DNA of 64,000 nucleotides. Source: an uncultured Polaribacter sp. (GTDB lineage: Bacteria; Bacteroidota; Bacteroidia; Flavobacteriales; Flavobacteriaceae). The notes beneath the pieces are model-generated. The model was not told the DNA's origin, made no database searches, and saw only the letters and a list, made by a program, of their open reading frames with translations. The position numbers and the translations under genes are program-made. Within the stretch, counting starts at the first letter, position 1. The number at the start of each line of letters is the position of its first letter. The stretch is from assembly GCF_947501385.1 (NCBI RefSeq), contig NZ_CANMVP010000004.1:124001-188000 (forward strand), written 5' to 3'. Shown here in pieces: positions 17,158 through 26,858 of the stretch.

Positions 17158-18780
17158 ATGAATAGAATGAAACATTTTAGAGTTTTAAGCTTTTTATTTT
17201 TTGCAAGTGTTGTTAGTATAACATTGGCTCAAGAAAAAGAATTGTCTTGGGATGAACTAGCAGACCAATACGAATGTCCCGAATGGTTTAGAGATGCCAA
17301 ATTTGGAATTTGGTTTCACTGGGGCCCACAGGCAGTTCCAGAACAAGGTGGCGGTTGGTATGCCCGCCATATGTATATGCAAGACGTCGGCAAACAAAAA
17401 TTCGGAAAAATGGCAAATCCGTATCATTTACAAACGTATGGACATCCATCAGAATTCGGATTTAAAGATGTTATCAACTCTTGGAAAGCTGAAAATTTTG
17501 ATGCCGAATATTTAATAAATTTTTCAAAAGAAAATGGAGCAAAATATATTGTTGCCTTAGCCAATCATCATGACCATTTCGATTTGTTCGATTCGTCTTA
17601 TCACCCATGGAATTCGGTAGATGTAGGCCCCAAAAAAGATATTATTGGAGCATTTGAAAAAGCAACCCGTAATGCTGGGTTAAAATTTGGAGTTACCAGT
17701 CACGACGACCGGTTTTTAAACTGGTGGTTACCTGCTTTTGGATCAGATAAAGATGGAATCCATAAAGGTGTTCCTTACGATGGACGTTTAACCAAAGAAG
17801 ACGGAAAAGGAAAATGGTGGGAAGGTTTAGATCCTAAAGATTTGTACGGGCCAGCACCAGAAGACAGAACTCCCGAGGTTATTGAAGAGATTAAAAAGAA
17901 CTGGCAAAAACGACATATTGAATTGGTTAACAAATACAAACCAGACTTATTGTACAACGATGGTTTTAACTTTTCTTATGATAAATATGGAAAAGAGGTT
18001 GCCCGTAAGTTGTACAACAATAGCTTTAATGAAAATGGTTTTGTAAATGCAGTAATGCTATTAAAAAGAAAAGAAAAAGGAACGGTTAACGAAGTGGAAT
18101 CCGGTGGGAGTAACACATTACGTGAAGATCCTTGGCAATCAGAAATTACATTTACAGACTGGTTTTATAAAAAAGACAGACATTTAACCCACAACGCGCG
18201 AACTATTTTGGAGATGCTTATTGAAGCGGTAAGTAAAAACGGAAATTTACTACTGAATATAGAATTACATCCAGATGGAACAATTCCCGCTGAACAAAAA
18301 GTCAATATAAACATCGTGGGCGATTGGTTAAAAATAAATGGTGAAGCTATTTATGGAACACGACCATGGAAAGTGTATGGCGACGGAAAAAGTGTTCGTG
18401 AAGATACTGAAATAACCAGTAATGTCGAAGTTAGAAATGCAGGCGATGATTTCGCTAAAAAAGTAAACACAGCAGAACATTATAACCAAAGAACAACAGC
18501 TTCACCCGAATATGCTAGTGATGAAGTTAGATTTACTAAAAAGGGTGATAATTTATATATTATGGTTATGAATCCTGAAAAGGGTGACATTGAAATTCCG
18601 ACATTTGGATTTAACAATAAAGCGAACCCCGGAAAAATTAAAAAGTTATCAAGGTTGGATACTCATGATAAAATAAAATTTAAACAAACAAAAACGAATG
18701 CTATCATATCAATTCCAGCAATTAATGGCAGAAGTTATCCTATGGTTCTAAAAGTAAATTTTAAATCTATTAACTTTTAA
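17158..18780 (+). CDS. GH29 alpha-L-fucosidase 2, long form
   Basis: A 540-residue GH29 protein with a Sec signal peptide (ending TLAQ). Barrel blocks: FGIWFHWGPQAVPEQGG, ALANHHDHFDLFDSSYHPW, DLLYNDGFNF with Asp268 in the nucleophile position, and GNLLLNIELHPDG. A C-terminal beta-domain of about 120 residues follows. The nucleophile context (YNDG rather than WFDG) and the enlarged, Trp-rich loop near the substrate entrance set it apart from the other four GH29 proteins here, so it may use a distinct fucoside. Only 6 bp separate it from sulfatase 2. An alternative start two codons later (second Met) is possible. Confidence 0.92.
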   Translation: MNRMKHFRVLSFLFFASVVSITLAQEKELSWDELADQYECPEWFRDAKFGIWFHWGPQAVPEQGGGWYARHMYMQDVGKQKFGKMANPYHLQTYGHPSEFGFKDVINSWKAENFDAEYLINFSKENGAKYIVALANHHDHFDLFDSSYHPWNSVDVGPKKDIIGAFEKATRNAGLKFGVTSHDDRFLNWWLPAFGSDKDGIHKGVPYDGRLTKEDGKGKWWEGLDPKDLYGPAPEDRTPEVIEEIKKNWQKRHIELVNKYKPDLLYNDGFNFSYDKYGKEVARKLYNNSFNENGFVNAVMLLKRKEKGTVNEVESGGSNTLREDPWQSEITFTDWFYKKDRHLTHNARTILEMLIEAVSKNGNLLLNIELHPDGTIPAEQKVNINIVGDWLKINGEAIYGTRPWKVYGDGKSVREDTEITSNVEVRNAGDDFAKKVNTAEHYNQRTTASPEYASDEVRFTKKGDNLYIMVMNPEKGDIEIPTFGFNNKANPGKIKKLSRLDTHDKIKFKQTKTNAIISIPAINGRSYPMVLKVNFKSINF

Positions 18781-18792
18781 ACAAAGCTAAAA

Positions 18793-20388
18793 ATGAAACC
18801 AAAAAGTCATTTTGTTATCCTTACTTTCATCTTGTTTCTAATAATTTTTAGTTGTAAAAAAAATGCAGAAGAAAAAGTCAAAGAAGGTAAACAGCTAAGA
18901 CCAAATATCCTATACATCATGTCCGACGACCATACGTCACAAGCCATGAGTATTTACAAAGGTATCTTAAACGACTATGTTCACACACCAAATATTCAAC
19001 GTTTAGCATCTGAAGGTACCGTATTAGACAATTGTTTGGTGTCAAACTCTATATGCACACCCAGTCGTGCAACAGTGCTAACAGGACAGTATAGTCACAT
19101 AAACGGCGTAACTACTTTAGGGGCTGGTTTATCACCAAATCACCCAACCATAGCAGGCGTCATGCAAAGAGGAGGTTATCAAACTTCTGTTATTGGAAAG
19201 TGGCACATGAAACAAGAACCCTCAAAAGATTTTGATTATTACTGTGTATTACCAGGTCAGGGAAGATATTGGGACCCAATAATGAAAACCAAAGAAAATT
19301 GGCAAGATTATGAAGATGGTGGTAAACCTTACGAAGGATTTAGCACCGATGTGATTGCAGATATGACTATAGATTGGATAGAAAACCGAGATAAATCTAA
19401 GCCATTCATAACTATGTGTCATTTTAAAGCAACACATGAGCCGTTCGATTATCCAGAACGATTTAGTCATTTATACCGCGATGAAGATATTCCAATTCCC
19501 GATTCATTTTATGATGATGGCGCAGAAACTACAGGAAGGTCATTTAAAGGGCAATCTGTTGATAATTTGAAAGAACGCTATTTGTTAGCTTCAAAAGACC
19601 CAGAGAATGTGCCAGGTTATATGAAGTATCCAGAATTACCGTTTTCAGTTGATGGTTTAACTCACAAAGAGGCGCGTTATAAAACCTATCAAAAATATGT
19701 AAAGGATTTTATGCGTTGCGGTGCAGCAATTGATGACAATGTTGGGAAACTATTAAATTATCTTGAAGAATCAGGATTAGCAGAAAATACCATTGTAATC
19801 TATACCGCAGACCAAGGGTACTTTTTAGGAGAACATGGTTGGTTTGATAAGCGTTTAATTTATGAAGAATCGATACACATGCCTTTTGTCATTCGATATC
19901 CAAAGGAAATTCCTGCTGGTAAACGTAATTCCGATTTGATAGAAAATGCTGATTTCTCAGCACTTTTTGCAGACTATGCAGGTCTTGATTATCCAGAAAC
20001 TATGCAAGGGCGTAGCTTCCGCGAAAACTTAAAAGGAAATACTCCAGCAGATTGGCGAAAGTATGGCTATTATCGTTATTGGGACCACTCTAAAGACCGC
20101 CCAGGGCATTTTGGGATTAGAGGAAAACGATACAAACTGGCTTTTTTCTATGGAAACGGACTTAAAGTAAATGGTTACACTAAAGAAAATCAACCTACAA
20201 AATTCTGGGATTTTTTCGATTTAGAAAAAGACCCTAACGAAACCCATAATGCATATAGCGATGCCGAATATCAAGATATCATCAAGGAAATGAAAGTAGA
20301 AATTTTAAAACAACGCGATATGCTTGGTGACACCGATGCTGATAACGAAGAAATATTACAAATTATAGAAAACCACTGGGACATTTAA
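18793..20388 (+). CDS. S1-family sulfatase 3 (CTPSR), lipoprotein
   Basis: A 531-residue sulfatase with lipoprotein signal (IIFSC). Cys88 in ICTPSRATVLTGQ would become formylglycine. YIMSDDHTSQAMSIY, GKWHMKQEP and YTADQGYFLGEHGWFDKRL are the metal and active-site blocks. It resembles sulfatase 1 in length and in the EHGWFDKR block, but has Thr after Cys and a distinct middle region, so the two probably remove different sulfates. It lies 12 bp after the GH29 gene and is separated from GH95 by one base. Confidence 0.93.
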   Translation: MKPKSHFVILTFILFLIIFSCKKNAEEKVKEGKQLRPNILYIMSDDHTSQAMSIYKGILNDYVHTPNIQRLASEGTVLDNCLVSNSICTPSRATVLTGQYSHINGVTTLGAGLSPNHPTIAGVMQRGGYQTSVIGKWHMKQEPSKDFDYYCVLPGQGRYWDPIMKTKENWQDYEDGGKPYEGFSTDVIADMTIDWIENRDKSKPFITMCHFKATHEPFDYPERFSHLYRDEDIPIPDSFYDDGAETTGRSFKGQSVDNLKERYLLASKDPENVPGYMKYPELPFSVDGLTHKEARYKTYQKYVKDFMRCGAAIDDNVGKLLNYLEESGLAENTIVIYTADQGYFLGEHGWFDKRLIYEESIHMPFVIRYPKEIPAGKRNSDLIENADFSALFADYAGLDYPETMQGRSFRENLKGNTPADWRKYGYYRYWDHSKDRPGHFGIRGKRYKLAFFYGNGLKVNGYTKENQPTKFWDFFDLEKDPNETHNAYSDAEYQDIIKEMKVEILKQRDMLGDTDADNEEILQIIENHWDI

Positions 20389-20389
20389 G

Positions 20390-22726
20390 ATGACTTATTC
20401 AAAATATTTGCAACATATAACTAAAGGCATACAAATAGGATTATTATGTGTTCTGTTTTCGTTTTGTTCAAACCCAAAAGAAAAAGCGAAAAAAGACCAT
20501 TTCAAATTATTTTATACCGTATCTGCTGAGAAATGGACAGAAGCTTTGCCCGTTGGAAACGGAAGTTTAGGAGCTATGATTTATGGAGGTGTAGAAAAAG
20601 AACACATTCAATTTAATGAAGAAACGTTGTGGGAAGGCAAGCCACACGATTATGCACATAAAGACGCTTATAAATATCTAGATACAATACGACAGCTATT
20701 GGCTGACGGTAAACAAAATGAGGCTACAAAACTGGCTAACAAAGAATTTATGAGTGTGCCACTTAGACAAATACATTACCAGCCATTTGGCGATTTATAT
20801 ATAGATTTTCAAGGACATGAAAACTATTCAGGGTATATAAGAGATTTAGATATTGAAAATGCAATTGCTACGGTTTCATATAAAGTAGATGATGTTAAAT
20901 ACAAACGTGAAGTTTTTTCAAGTTTTCCAGACCAAGCCATGGTAGTACATTTAACAGCTAATCAATCAAAAGCTTTACATTTTGAAATCTGGTTGGATGC
21001 TATTCATGAAGACAAACAACTTATAACAAATGGTAATTCCCAAACGCTTGGAGTAAAAATAAAAGATGGTGTTTTAAAGGGCATTTCTACAATAAAAGTA
21101 GATACCGATGGGGTTGTGAAAGTTGAAGATGGCAAGCTAAAAATAGCAGAGGCATCAAAGGCAACAGTATATTTATCCGCTGCAACTAATTATGTGAATT
21201 TCAATGATGTGTCTGCAAACCCTAATCAAATCGTAAAAGAAAGTTTAAGTAAGCTAGAAGGAACAGCGTATGAACAGATAAAGGAAAGCCATATAAAGGA
21301 TTATCAAACGTTGTACAACCGTTTTCAAATTGATTTTGGAGATAATGGCAAATCAAAATTAACAACAGATAAAAGAATTTTTGATTTTTGGAAAAATGCA
21401 GATGACCCGCAACTTATCTCGCTTTACGTTCAATACGCACGTTATTTAACAATAGCTAGTAGTCGTCCAGGAACTAAACCACCAACGCTTCAAGGCCTTT
21501 GGAACGATAAAATAAAACCGCCATGGTTCAGTAGTTATACCACCAACATTAATCTAGAAATGAATTATTGGCCTGTAGAAGTTGCCAATTTAAGCGAGTG
21601 TCATGAACCCTTGTTCGATTTTATTGAAGATTTATCAAAAACAGGGGAAAACGTGTCGAAAGAACATTATGATGCTAAGGGGTGGATTGTGCATCATAAC
21701 GTAGATATTTGGAGAGGCGCAGCACCGGTAAATAATGCAAATCATGGTATTTGGCTTGGCGGTGGTGCGTGGTTATGTTCGCATATTTGGGAGCATTATT
21801 TGTTTACAAAAGATGAAAAATTCTTAAAAGAACGCTACCCATTAATGAAGGAAGCTGCTGTTTTTTATGCAGATTTTCTTTATGAAGACCCAAAAACTGG
21901 CTATTTAATCAGTACACCGTCAAATTCTCCTGAAATTGGCGGTTTGGTTTCAGCACCAACTATGGATCATCAGTTGATAAGGGCTTTATTTAGAAGTGTT
22001 GTAGTGGCTTCTAATATTTTAGGTGAAGATGAAAGTTTTTCAAAAAAATTACAAGCGATGATTCCTAAAATCGCACCTAATAAAATAGGCAAACACGGTC
22101 AGTTACAAGAATGGCTAGAAGATAAGGACGACCCAAATAGTCATCATAGGCACGTATCTCATCTTTGGGCAGTATATCCTGGTAATGAAATCAATTATGA
22201 GGAAACACCGGATTTAATGAAAGCTGCAAAACAATCCTTGGAATACCGAGGCGATAATGGTACAGGTTGGAGTTTAGCTTGGAAAGTAGATTTCTGGGCA
22301 CGTTTTAAAGATGGAAATAGAGCATATAAACTATTAAACATTTTATTAAGTCCCGCTGAAATTCCTGAACGAAAAATTAGAGGTGGTTCATATCCAAACT
22401 TATTTGATGCACATCCACCATTTCAAATAGATGGCAATTTTGGTGCAGCAGCAGGTATTATCGAAATGTTAATTCAAAGCCATTTAGGCAAAATTGAAAT
22501 TTTACCAGCATTACCAGATGCATTACCAAACGGAAATATCTCGGGAGTTTGCGCAAGAGGCGGTTTTGAGTTAGCGTTCGAATGGAAAAATGGGGTTTTA
22601 AAGTCAGTAGAAGTTTTATCTAAAAATGGCGAAAAATGTACATTGGTTTACAAAGATAAAGTCATTGAATTTGATACTGAAAGTGGCCAAACGTATAAGT
22701 TTGATGAATTATTGAATAAGAAATAA
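20390..22726 (+). CDS. GH95 alpha-L-fucosidase, lipoprotein
   Basis: Inverting fucosidase, typically alpha-1,2-L-fucosidase, 778 residues. The signal region ends SFCSN (possible lipobox). The N-terminal beta-domain starts WTEALPVGNGSLGAMIYGG. The (alpha/alpha)6 catalytic domain has TTNINLEMNYWP (Asn386, Asn388), SNSPEIGG (Glu515) and IDGNFG (Asp681), matching the catalytic Asn pair, Glu and Asp known from the Bifidobacterium bifidum enzyme. Some GH95 members act on alpha-L-galactosides, so fucose specificity is likely but not certain. Its start is one base past the sulfatase 3 stop. It gives block B a second chemistry for removing fucose alongside GH29. Confidence 0.93.
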   Translation: MTYSKYLQHITKGIQIGLLCVLFSFCSNPKEKAKKDHFKLFYTVSAEKWTEALPVGNGSLGAMIYGGVEKEHIQFNEETLWEGKPHDYAHKDAYKYLDTIRQLLADGKQNEATKLANKEFMSVPLRQIHYQPFGDLYIDFQGHENYSGYIRDLDIENAIATVSYKVDDVKYKREVFSSFPDQAMVVHLTANQSKALHFEIWLDAIHEDKQLITNGNSQTLGVKIKDGVLKGISTIKVDTDGVVKVEDGKLKIAEASKATVYLSAATNYVNFNDVSANPNQIVKESLSKLEGTAYEQIKESHIKDYQTLYNRFQIDFGDNGKSKLTTDKRIFDFWKNADDPQLISLYVQYARYLTIASSRPGTKPPTLQGLWNDKIKPPWFSSYTTNINLEMNYWPVEVANLSECHEPLFDFIEDLSKTGENVSKEHYDAKGWIVHHNVDIWRGAAPVNNANHGIWLGGGAWLCSHIWEHYLFTKDEKFLKERYPLMKEAAVFYADFLYEDPKTGYLISTPSNSPEIGGLVSAPTMDHQLIRALFRSVVVASNILGEDESFSKKLQAMIPKIAPNKIGKHGQLQEWLEDKDDPNSHHRHVSHLWAVYPGNEINYEETPDLMKAAKQSLEYRGDNGTGWSLAWKVDFWARFKDGNRAYKLLNILLSPAEIPERKIRGGSYPNLFDAHPPFQIDGNFGAAAGIIEMLIQSHLGKIEILPALPDALPNGNISGVCARGGFELAFEWKNGVLKSVEVLSKNGEKCTLVYKDKVIEFDTESGQTYKFDELLNKK

Positions 22727-22747
22727 TTTTTTAAAAAATGTGGTATA

Positions 22748-24112
22748 ATGAAGTTGATTATAGGTTTTTTAGCTTTCTTTTTAGGTAGTGCTTTTTTAGT
22801 AAGAGCTCAAAATGAAAAGCCGTCGAATCCAAACGTAATTATTTTTTTTACAGACGACCAAGGCTATCAAGATGTGGGTGTTTTTGGGTCACCATTAATT
22901 AAAACACCAAACTTGGATAAAATGGCAGCAGATGGTATAAAATTTACCTCTTTTTATTCAGCATCTTCCGTTTGTTCGCCTTCGCGGGCTGCATTGTTAA
23001 CAGGGTCTTATCCGCTACGTGTTAGTGTTCCCGTTGTATTATGGCCTAATAGCGATAGTGGTTTGCCAACACAAGAGCTAACCATAGCTGATATGCTTAA
23101 AACAAAAGGCTATGCAACCGCATGTATAGGTAAATGGCATTTAGGTGATAAACCTGAGTTTTTACCAACAGCCCAAGGTTTTGATAGCTATTTAGGTATT
23201 CCATATAGTAATGACATGTCTGTAAATCCAAATTTTAAAGTAGCAGAAGATGCTGTTTTTAGAGAAGGGATGACCTTAGATAGTTTACGATATGCGAAAC
23301 CTAAGAAATATTTTGTACCACTACTTCGTGATGATGCCGTTGTTGAATATCCAGTGGACCAGACAACACTAACAAAAAGATATACCAAGGAGGCAATAAG
23401 CTTCATTAAAAAAAATAAAGAAGAACCTTTCTTTTTATATGTAGCTCAAACCATGCCACATATTCCGTTATATGCTTCACCAGATTTTAAAGGTAAAAGT
23501 GCACGAGGTTTATATGGTGATGTTATTGAAGAGATTGATTGGAGTATGGGAACCATATTAAAAACCTTAGAATCTTTAGGAATAGATGATAATACACTCG
23601 TGATTTTCACATCGGATAATGGCCCTTGGAATCTTAAAGATGGACAAGGAGGAAGTGCATTACCGCTAAGAGGCTTTAAGTTTCAAACTTATGAAGGTGG
23701 TATGCGCGTACCTATGATAGCACAATGGAAAGGCAAAATTAAAGCAGGAAGTTTTACAGATAAAGTTGCTTCCACCATAGATTTGCTACCAACTATAGCA
23801 TATCTAACAGAAGCTAAGGTTTCAGAAAAGCCTATGGATGGTAAAAATATTTGGCCTTTACTTTCTGGAAGCAAAAAAGCTAAATCTCCACACAGAAAAG
23901 ATGGTTTTTATTATTATTCAGGCAAGACGCTTGAAGCAATACGAAGAGGTGATTGGAAATTGAGAATCAGAAATGGAGATGTAGAGCTATACAATCTTAA
24001 AAATGATATTTCAGAAAGTATAAATATAGCATCAACAAACCCGAAAATTGTAAAAAAATTACAAAAAATGATGGATGATTTTGATGCTGATTTAAAATTA
24101 AATACGCATTAG
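22748..24112 (+). CDS. S1-family sulfatase 4, arylsulfatase/GALNS-like
   Basis: A 454-residue sulfatase with a Sec signal peptide (ending VRAQ), so soluble rather than a lipoprotein, unlike sulfatases 1-3. Cys76 in VCSPSRAALLTGS is the formylglycine site. FFTDDQGYQDVGVFG, IGKWHLGDKPEFLPT, GIPYSNDM and TSDNGPW are classic for the arylsulfatase A / galactosamine-6-sulfatase group. It is the least divergent of the four. One base separates its stop from the GH3 gene, suggesting paired action on a sulfated beta-linked sugar. Confidence 0.93.
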   Translation: MKLIIGFLAFFLGSAFLVRAQNEKPSNPNVIIFFTDDQGYQDVGVFGSPLIKTPNLDKMAADGIKFTSFYSASSVCSPSRAALLTGSYPLRVSVPVVLWPNSDSGLPTQELTIADMLKTKGYATACIGKWHLGDKPEFLPTAQGFDSYLGIPYSNDMSVNPNFKVAEDAVFREGMTLDSLRYAKPKKYFVPLLRDDAVVEYPVDQTTLTKRYTKEAISFIKKNKEEPFFLYVAQTMPHIPLYASPDFKGKSARGLYGDVIEEIDWSMGTILKTLESLGIDDNTLVIFTSDNGPWNLKDGQGGSALPLRGFKFQTYEGGMRVPMIAQWKGKIKAGSFTDKVASTIDLLPTIAYLTEAKVSEKPMDGKNIWPLLSGSKKAKSPHRKDGFYYYSGKTLEAIRRGDWKLRIRNGDVELYNLKNDISESINIASTNPKIVKKLQKMMDDFDADLKLNTH

Positions 24113-24113
24113 A

Positions 24114-26810
24114 ATGCCTGAGAATTTTTTAAAAGTGAGAATAACAAAAACAATTAAATCGGTATGCATCATTGCTCTTGGCCTAAGTTCAATAGCAATG
24201 TCGTATGCTCAAGAGTTGCCATATAAAAACCCCAAACTTTCAACTGAAGATAGAGTTTTAGATTTATTAGGTAGAATGACTTTGGAAGAAAAGTTCTGGC
24301 AAATGTTTATGATACCTGGAGATTTAAGTATTGGTAAAGAAAAGCTTGAACATGGTATTTTTGGATTTCAAATATCTTCAAAAGGGAAAAATGATAATGC
24401 TGCAGAACAAATAATGGATTACGGTTCAACGGGTAGTGCAAAAAAAATGGTTGAAGATATAAATGAAATTCAACGCTATTTTTTAGAAGAATCCCGTTTA
24501 GGTATACCTATAATACCATTTAACGAAGCGTTGCACGGTTTAGCACGAGATGGAGCCACAGCCTACCCACAAGCTATCGCATTAGCGGCAACTTGGGATA
24601 CTACTTTGGTTGCAAATGTGGCAAGAGCTATAACTAAAGAAACTAAAACTAGAGGTATCCGACAGATATTATCACCAGTATTAAATATTGCCCGTGATGT
24701 ACGATGGGGGCGTACCGAAGAAACGTATGGAGAAGACCCCTATTTAACAACACAAATGGCGATTTCTTTTATAAGTCAGTTTGAAAAAGAAGGCGTAATC
24801 ACCACACCAAAACATTTTGTCGCCAATGTAGGTGCGGGTGGTCGTGATAGTTATCCTATTAGTTTTAATGAGCGTTTATTGGAAGAAATTTATTTTCCAG
24901 CTTTTAAAGCCGTATTTCAAAAAGCTGGTGCAAGGTCAGTCATGACATCGTATAATTCATTAGACGGTACACCATGTACGTCTAATGAATGGTTATTACG
25001 TAAAAAACTGAAAGACGACTGGGGTTTTGATGGTTTTGTGATTTCTGATGCTGGAGCCACAGGAGGTGCCAATGTATTACATTTTACAGCAAAAAATTAT
25101 GCCGAAGCCACAGAAGATGCTGTTGAAGCAGGTTTGGATGTGATGTTTCAAACCAATTACAATCATTATCCCTTATTTTGGGAAGCTTTTGAAAATGGTA
25201 TGGTAGATATCAAAGCCATTGATGAAGCGGTCAGCAGAATTTTAAAAGTGAAATTCGATTTAGGTCTATTCGAGAATCCTTATGTAGATGTAAAGCAAGC
25301 AGCCTTTTGGAACGGACATAAAGACCATCGTGAACTAGCTAGAACTGCAGCTTCAAAATCTATGGTGTTATTAAAAAATGAGAATACTATTTTACCTATA
25401 AACAAATCGGCAAAAGTTGTTCTTATAGGCTACGATGCTAAAGCAGGACGTTTAGGTGGTTACAGTGGACCTGGAAATAACATTGTTTCCATGCATGATG
25501 GTGTTGTAAATAAAATAGGAAAGGATAATGTGTTGTATGCTTCGGGCGTTTCATTTAAAGAAGAAACCTATAAAGTAATTGCCTCAGAATATTTATCGAC
25601 TACAAAAGATGGTGAAACAGTTAAAGGGTTAAAAGGTAATTATTTTGATAATATAGAATTAAGCGGACAACCAAAAGTGGAACGGATTGATAAGCAAGTA
25701 AAATTTGGATGGACACTTTTTTCACCACATGAAGATTTGGCTTACGATTGGTTTTCTGCACGATGGACAGGAAAACTAAAAGCGCCTAAAACTGGGATAT
25801 TCAATATTGGTATTGAAGGTAATGATGGCTATCGCATGTATTTAGGTGGTAAATTATTTATAGACAATTGGCAAAAACAATCCTACAGTACCATTTTAAA
25901 AGAGTTTTCACTTGAAGAAGGAAAGGAATACGATATTAAAATTGAATTTTTTGAATCCGCAGGAAATGCAAAATTTAAACTTGTTTGGGATGTAAATGTT
26001 AAAAATGAATGGGAGCAACAAATTGCTGATGCTGTAGCGACAGCTCAAAAAAGTGATGTAGCAGTTGTAGTGGCTGGTATTCACGAAGGTGAGTTTCAAG
26101 ACCGTGCATTGTTAGCACTTCCAGGACATCAAGAAGCCATGATAAAAGCTGTAGCGGCAACAGGCAAACCTACAGTTGTGGTTTTAGTTGGTGGTAGCGC
26201 TATTACGATGGCAAATTGGAAAAATGATGTAGATGGTATACTTATGGCTTGGTATTCAGGAGAAAATGGTGGAAATGGTTTTGCTGACTTTCTTTTTGGA
26301 GATGAAAATCCTGCGGCAAGATTACCAATAACGTTTCCAGTAGACGAAGCGCAATGTCCTTTGTATTACAATAACAAACCAACAGGGCGAGGTGATAATT
26401 ATCACAACTTAACAGGGCAACCCTTATTTCCTTTTGGTTTTGGGTTGAGTTATACCTCTTTTGAATATTCAAACCTTGAATTCAGTAAAAACAATATTAA
26501 TGCAGATGAAAATATAAAAGTTTCTTGTACTGTAAAAAACATAGGCTCGGTTGATGGAGATGAAGTAATCCAATTGTATATCCGAGATGAATTAGCGTCG
26601 GTTTCAAGACCCATAAAAGAGTTAAAAGGGTTTAAACGCATCACTTTAAAAGCTGGAGAATCAAAAAAAGTAATGTTTGATTTAGGACCTGAAGAATTGT
26701 CGATGTTAGATAAAGATATGAATAGATTAGTAGAAGCAGGTGATTTTAGAATAATGATTGGAGCTTCTTCTAAAGATATTCGTTTAAGAAAAATTTTAAC
26801 TGTCAAATAA
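24114..26810 (+). CDS. GH3 beta-glycosidase with PA14 domain (1)
   Basis: Retaining beta-glycosidase, 898 residues, signal peptide ending SYAQ. The first barrel domain carries FVISDAGATGG with Asp312 as the expected nucleophile. The alpha/beta sandwich is interrupted by a PA14 module at about residues 508-628 (YFDNIELSGQP to KFKLVWDV). The C-terminus is the usual fibronectin-III-like domain ending in MIGASSKDIRL. The PA14 insertion is typical of GH3 beta-glucosidases where it shapes the substrate pocket. Glucose, xylose or another beta-sugar cannot be decided; the TSYNSLDGTPC block is seen in beta-xylosidase-like members. It is paired by context with sulfatase 4. Confidence 0.93.
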   Translation: MPENFLKVRITKTIKSVCIIALGLSSIAMSYAQELPYKNPKLSTEDRVLDLLGRMTLEEKFWQMFMIPGDLSIGKEKLEHGIFGFQISSKGKNDNAAEQIMDYGSTGSAKKMVEDINEIQRYFLEESRLGIPIIPFNEALHGLARDGATAYPQAIALAATWDTTLVANVARAITKETKTRGIRQILSPVLNIARDVRWGRTEETYGEDPYLTTQMAISFISQFEKEGVITTPKHFVANVGAGGRDSYPISFNERLLEEIYFPAFKAVFQKAGARSVMTSYNSLDGTPCTSNEWLLRKKLKDDWGFDGFVISDAGATGGANVLHFTAKNYAEATEDAVEAGLDVMFQTNYNHYPLFWEAFENGMVDIKAIDEAVSRILKVKFDLGLFENPYVDVKQAAFWNGHKDHRELARTAASKSMVLLKNENTILPINKSAKVVLIGYDAKAGRLGGYSGPGNNIVSMHDGVVNKIGKDNVLYASGVSFKEETYKVIASEYLSTTKDGETVKGLKGNYFDNIELSGQPKVERIDKQVKFGWTLFSPHEDLAYDWFSARWTGKLKAPKTGIFNIGIEGNDGYRMYLGGKLFIDNWQKQSYSTILKEFSLEEGKEYDIKIEFFESAGNAKFKLVWDVNVKNEWEQQIADAVATAQKSDVAVVVAGIHEGEFQDRALLALPGHQEAMIKAVAATGKPTVVVLVGGSAITMANWKNDVDGILMAWYSGENGGNGFADFLFGDENPAARLPITFPVDEAQCPLYYNNKPTGRGDNYHNLTGQPLFPFGFGLSYTSFEYSNLEFSKNNINADENIKVSCTVKNIGSVDGDEVIQLYIRDELASVSRPIKELKGFKRITLKAGESKKVMFDLGPEELSMLDKDMNRLVEAGDFRIMIGASSKDIRLRKILTVK

Positions 26811-26858
26811 CTAAAACAAGTTGATAAGTAACTTTTAACTATAGATCCTTTTTTGAAA

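Noticed and set aside
26853..26858. TTG start for the third GH92 gene
   Set aside because: An ATG two codons later is the more usual start and the signal peptide is unchanged.
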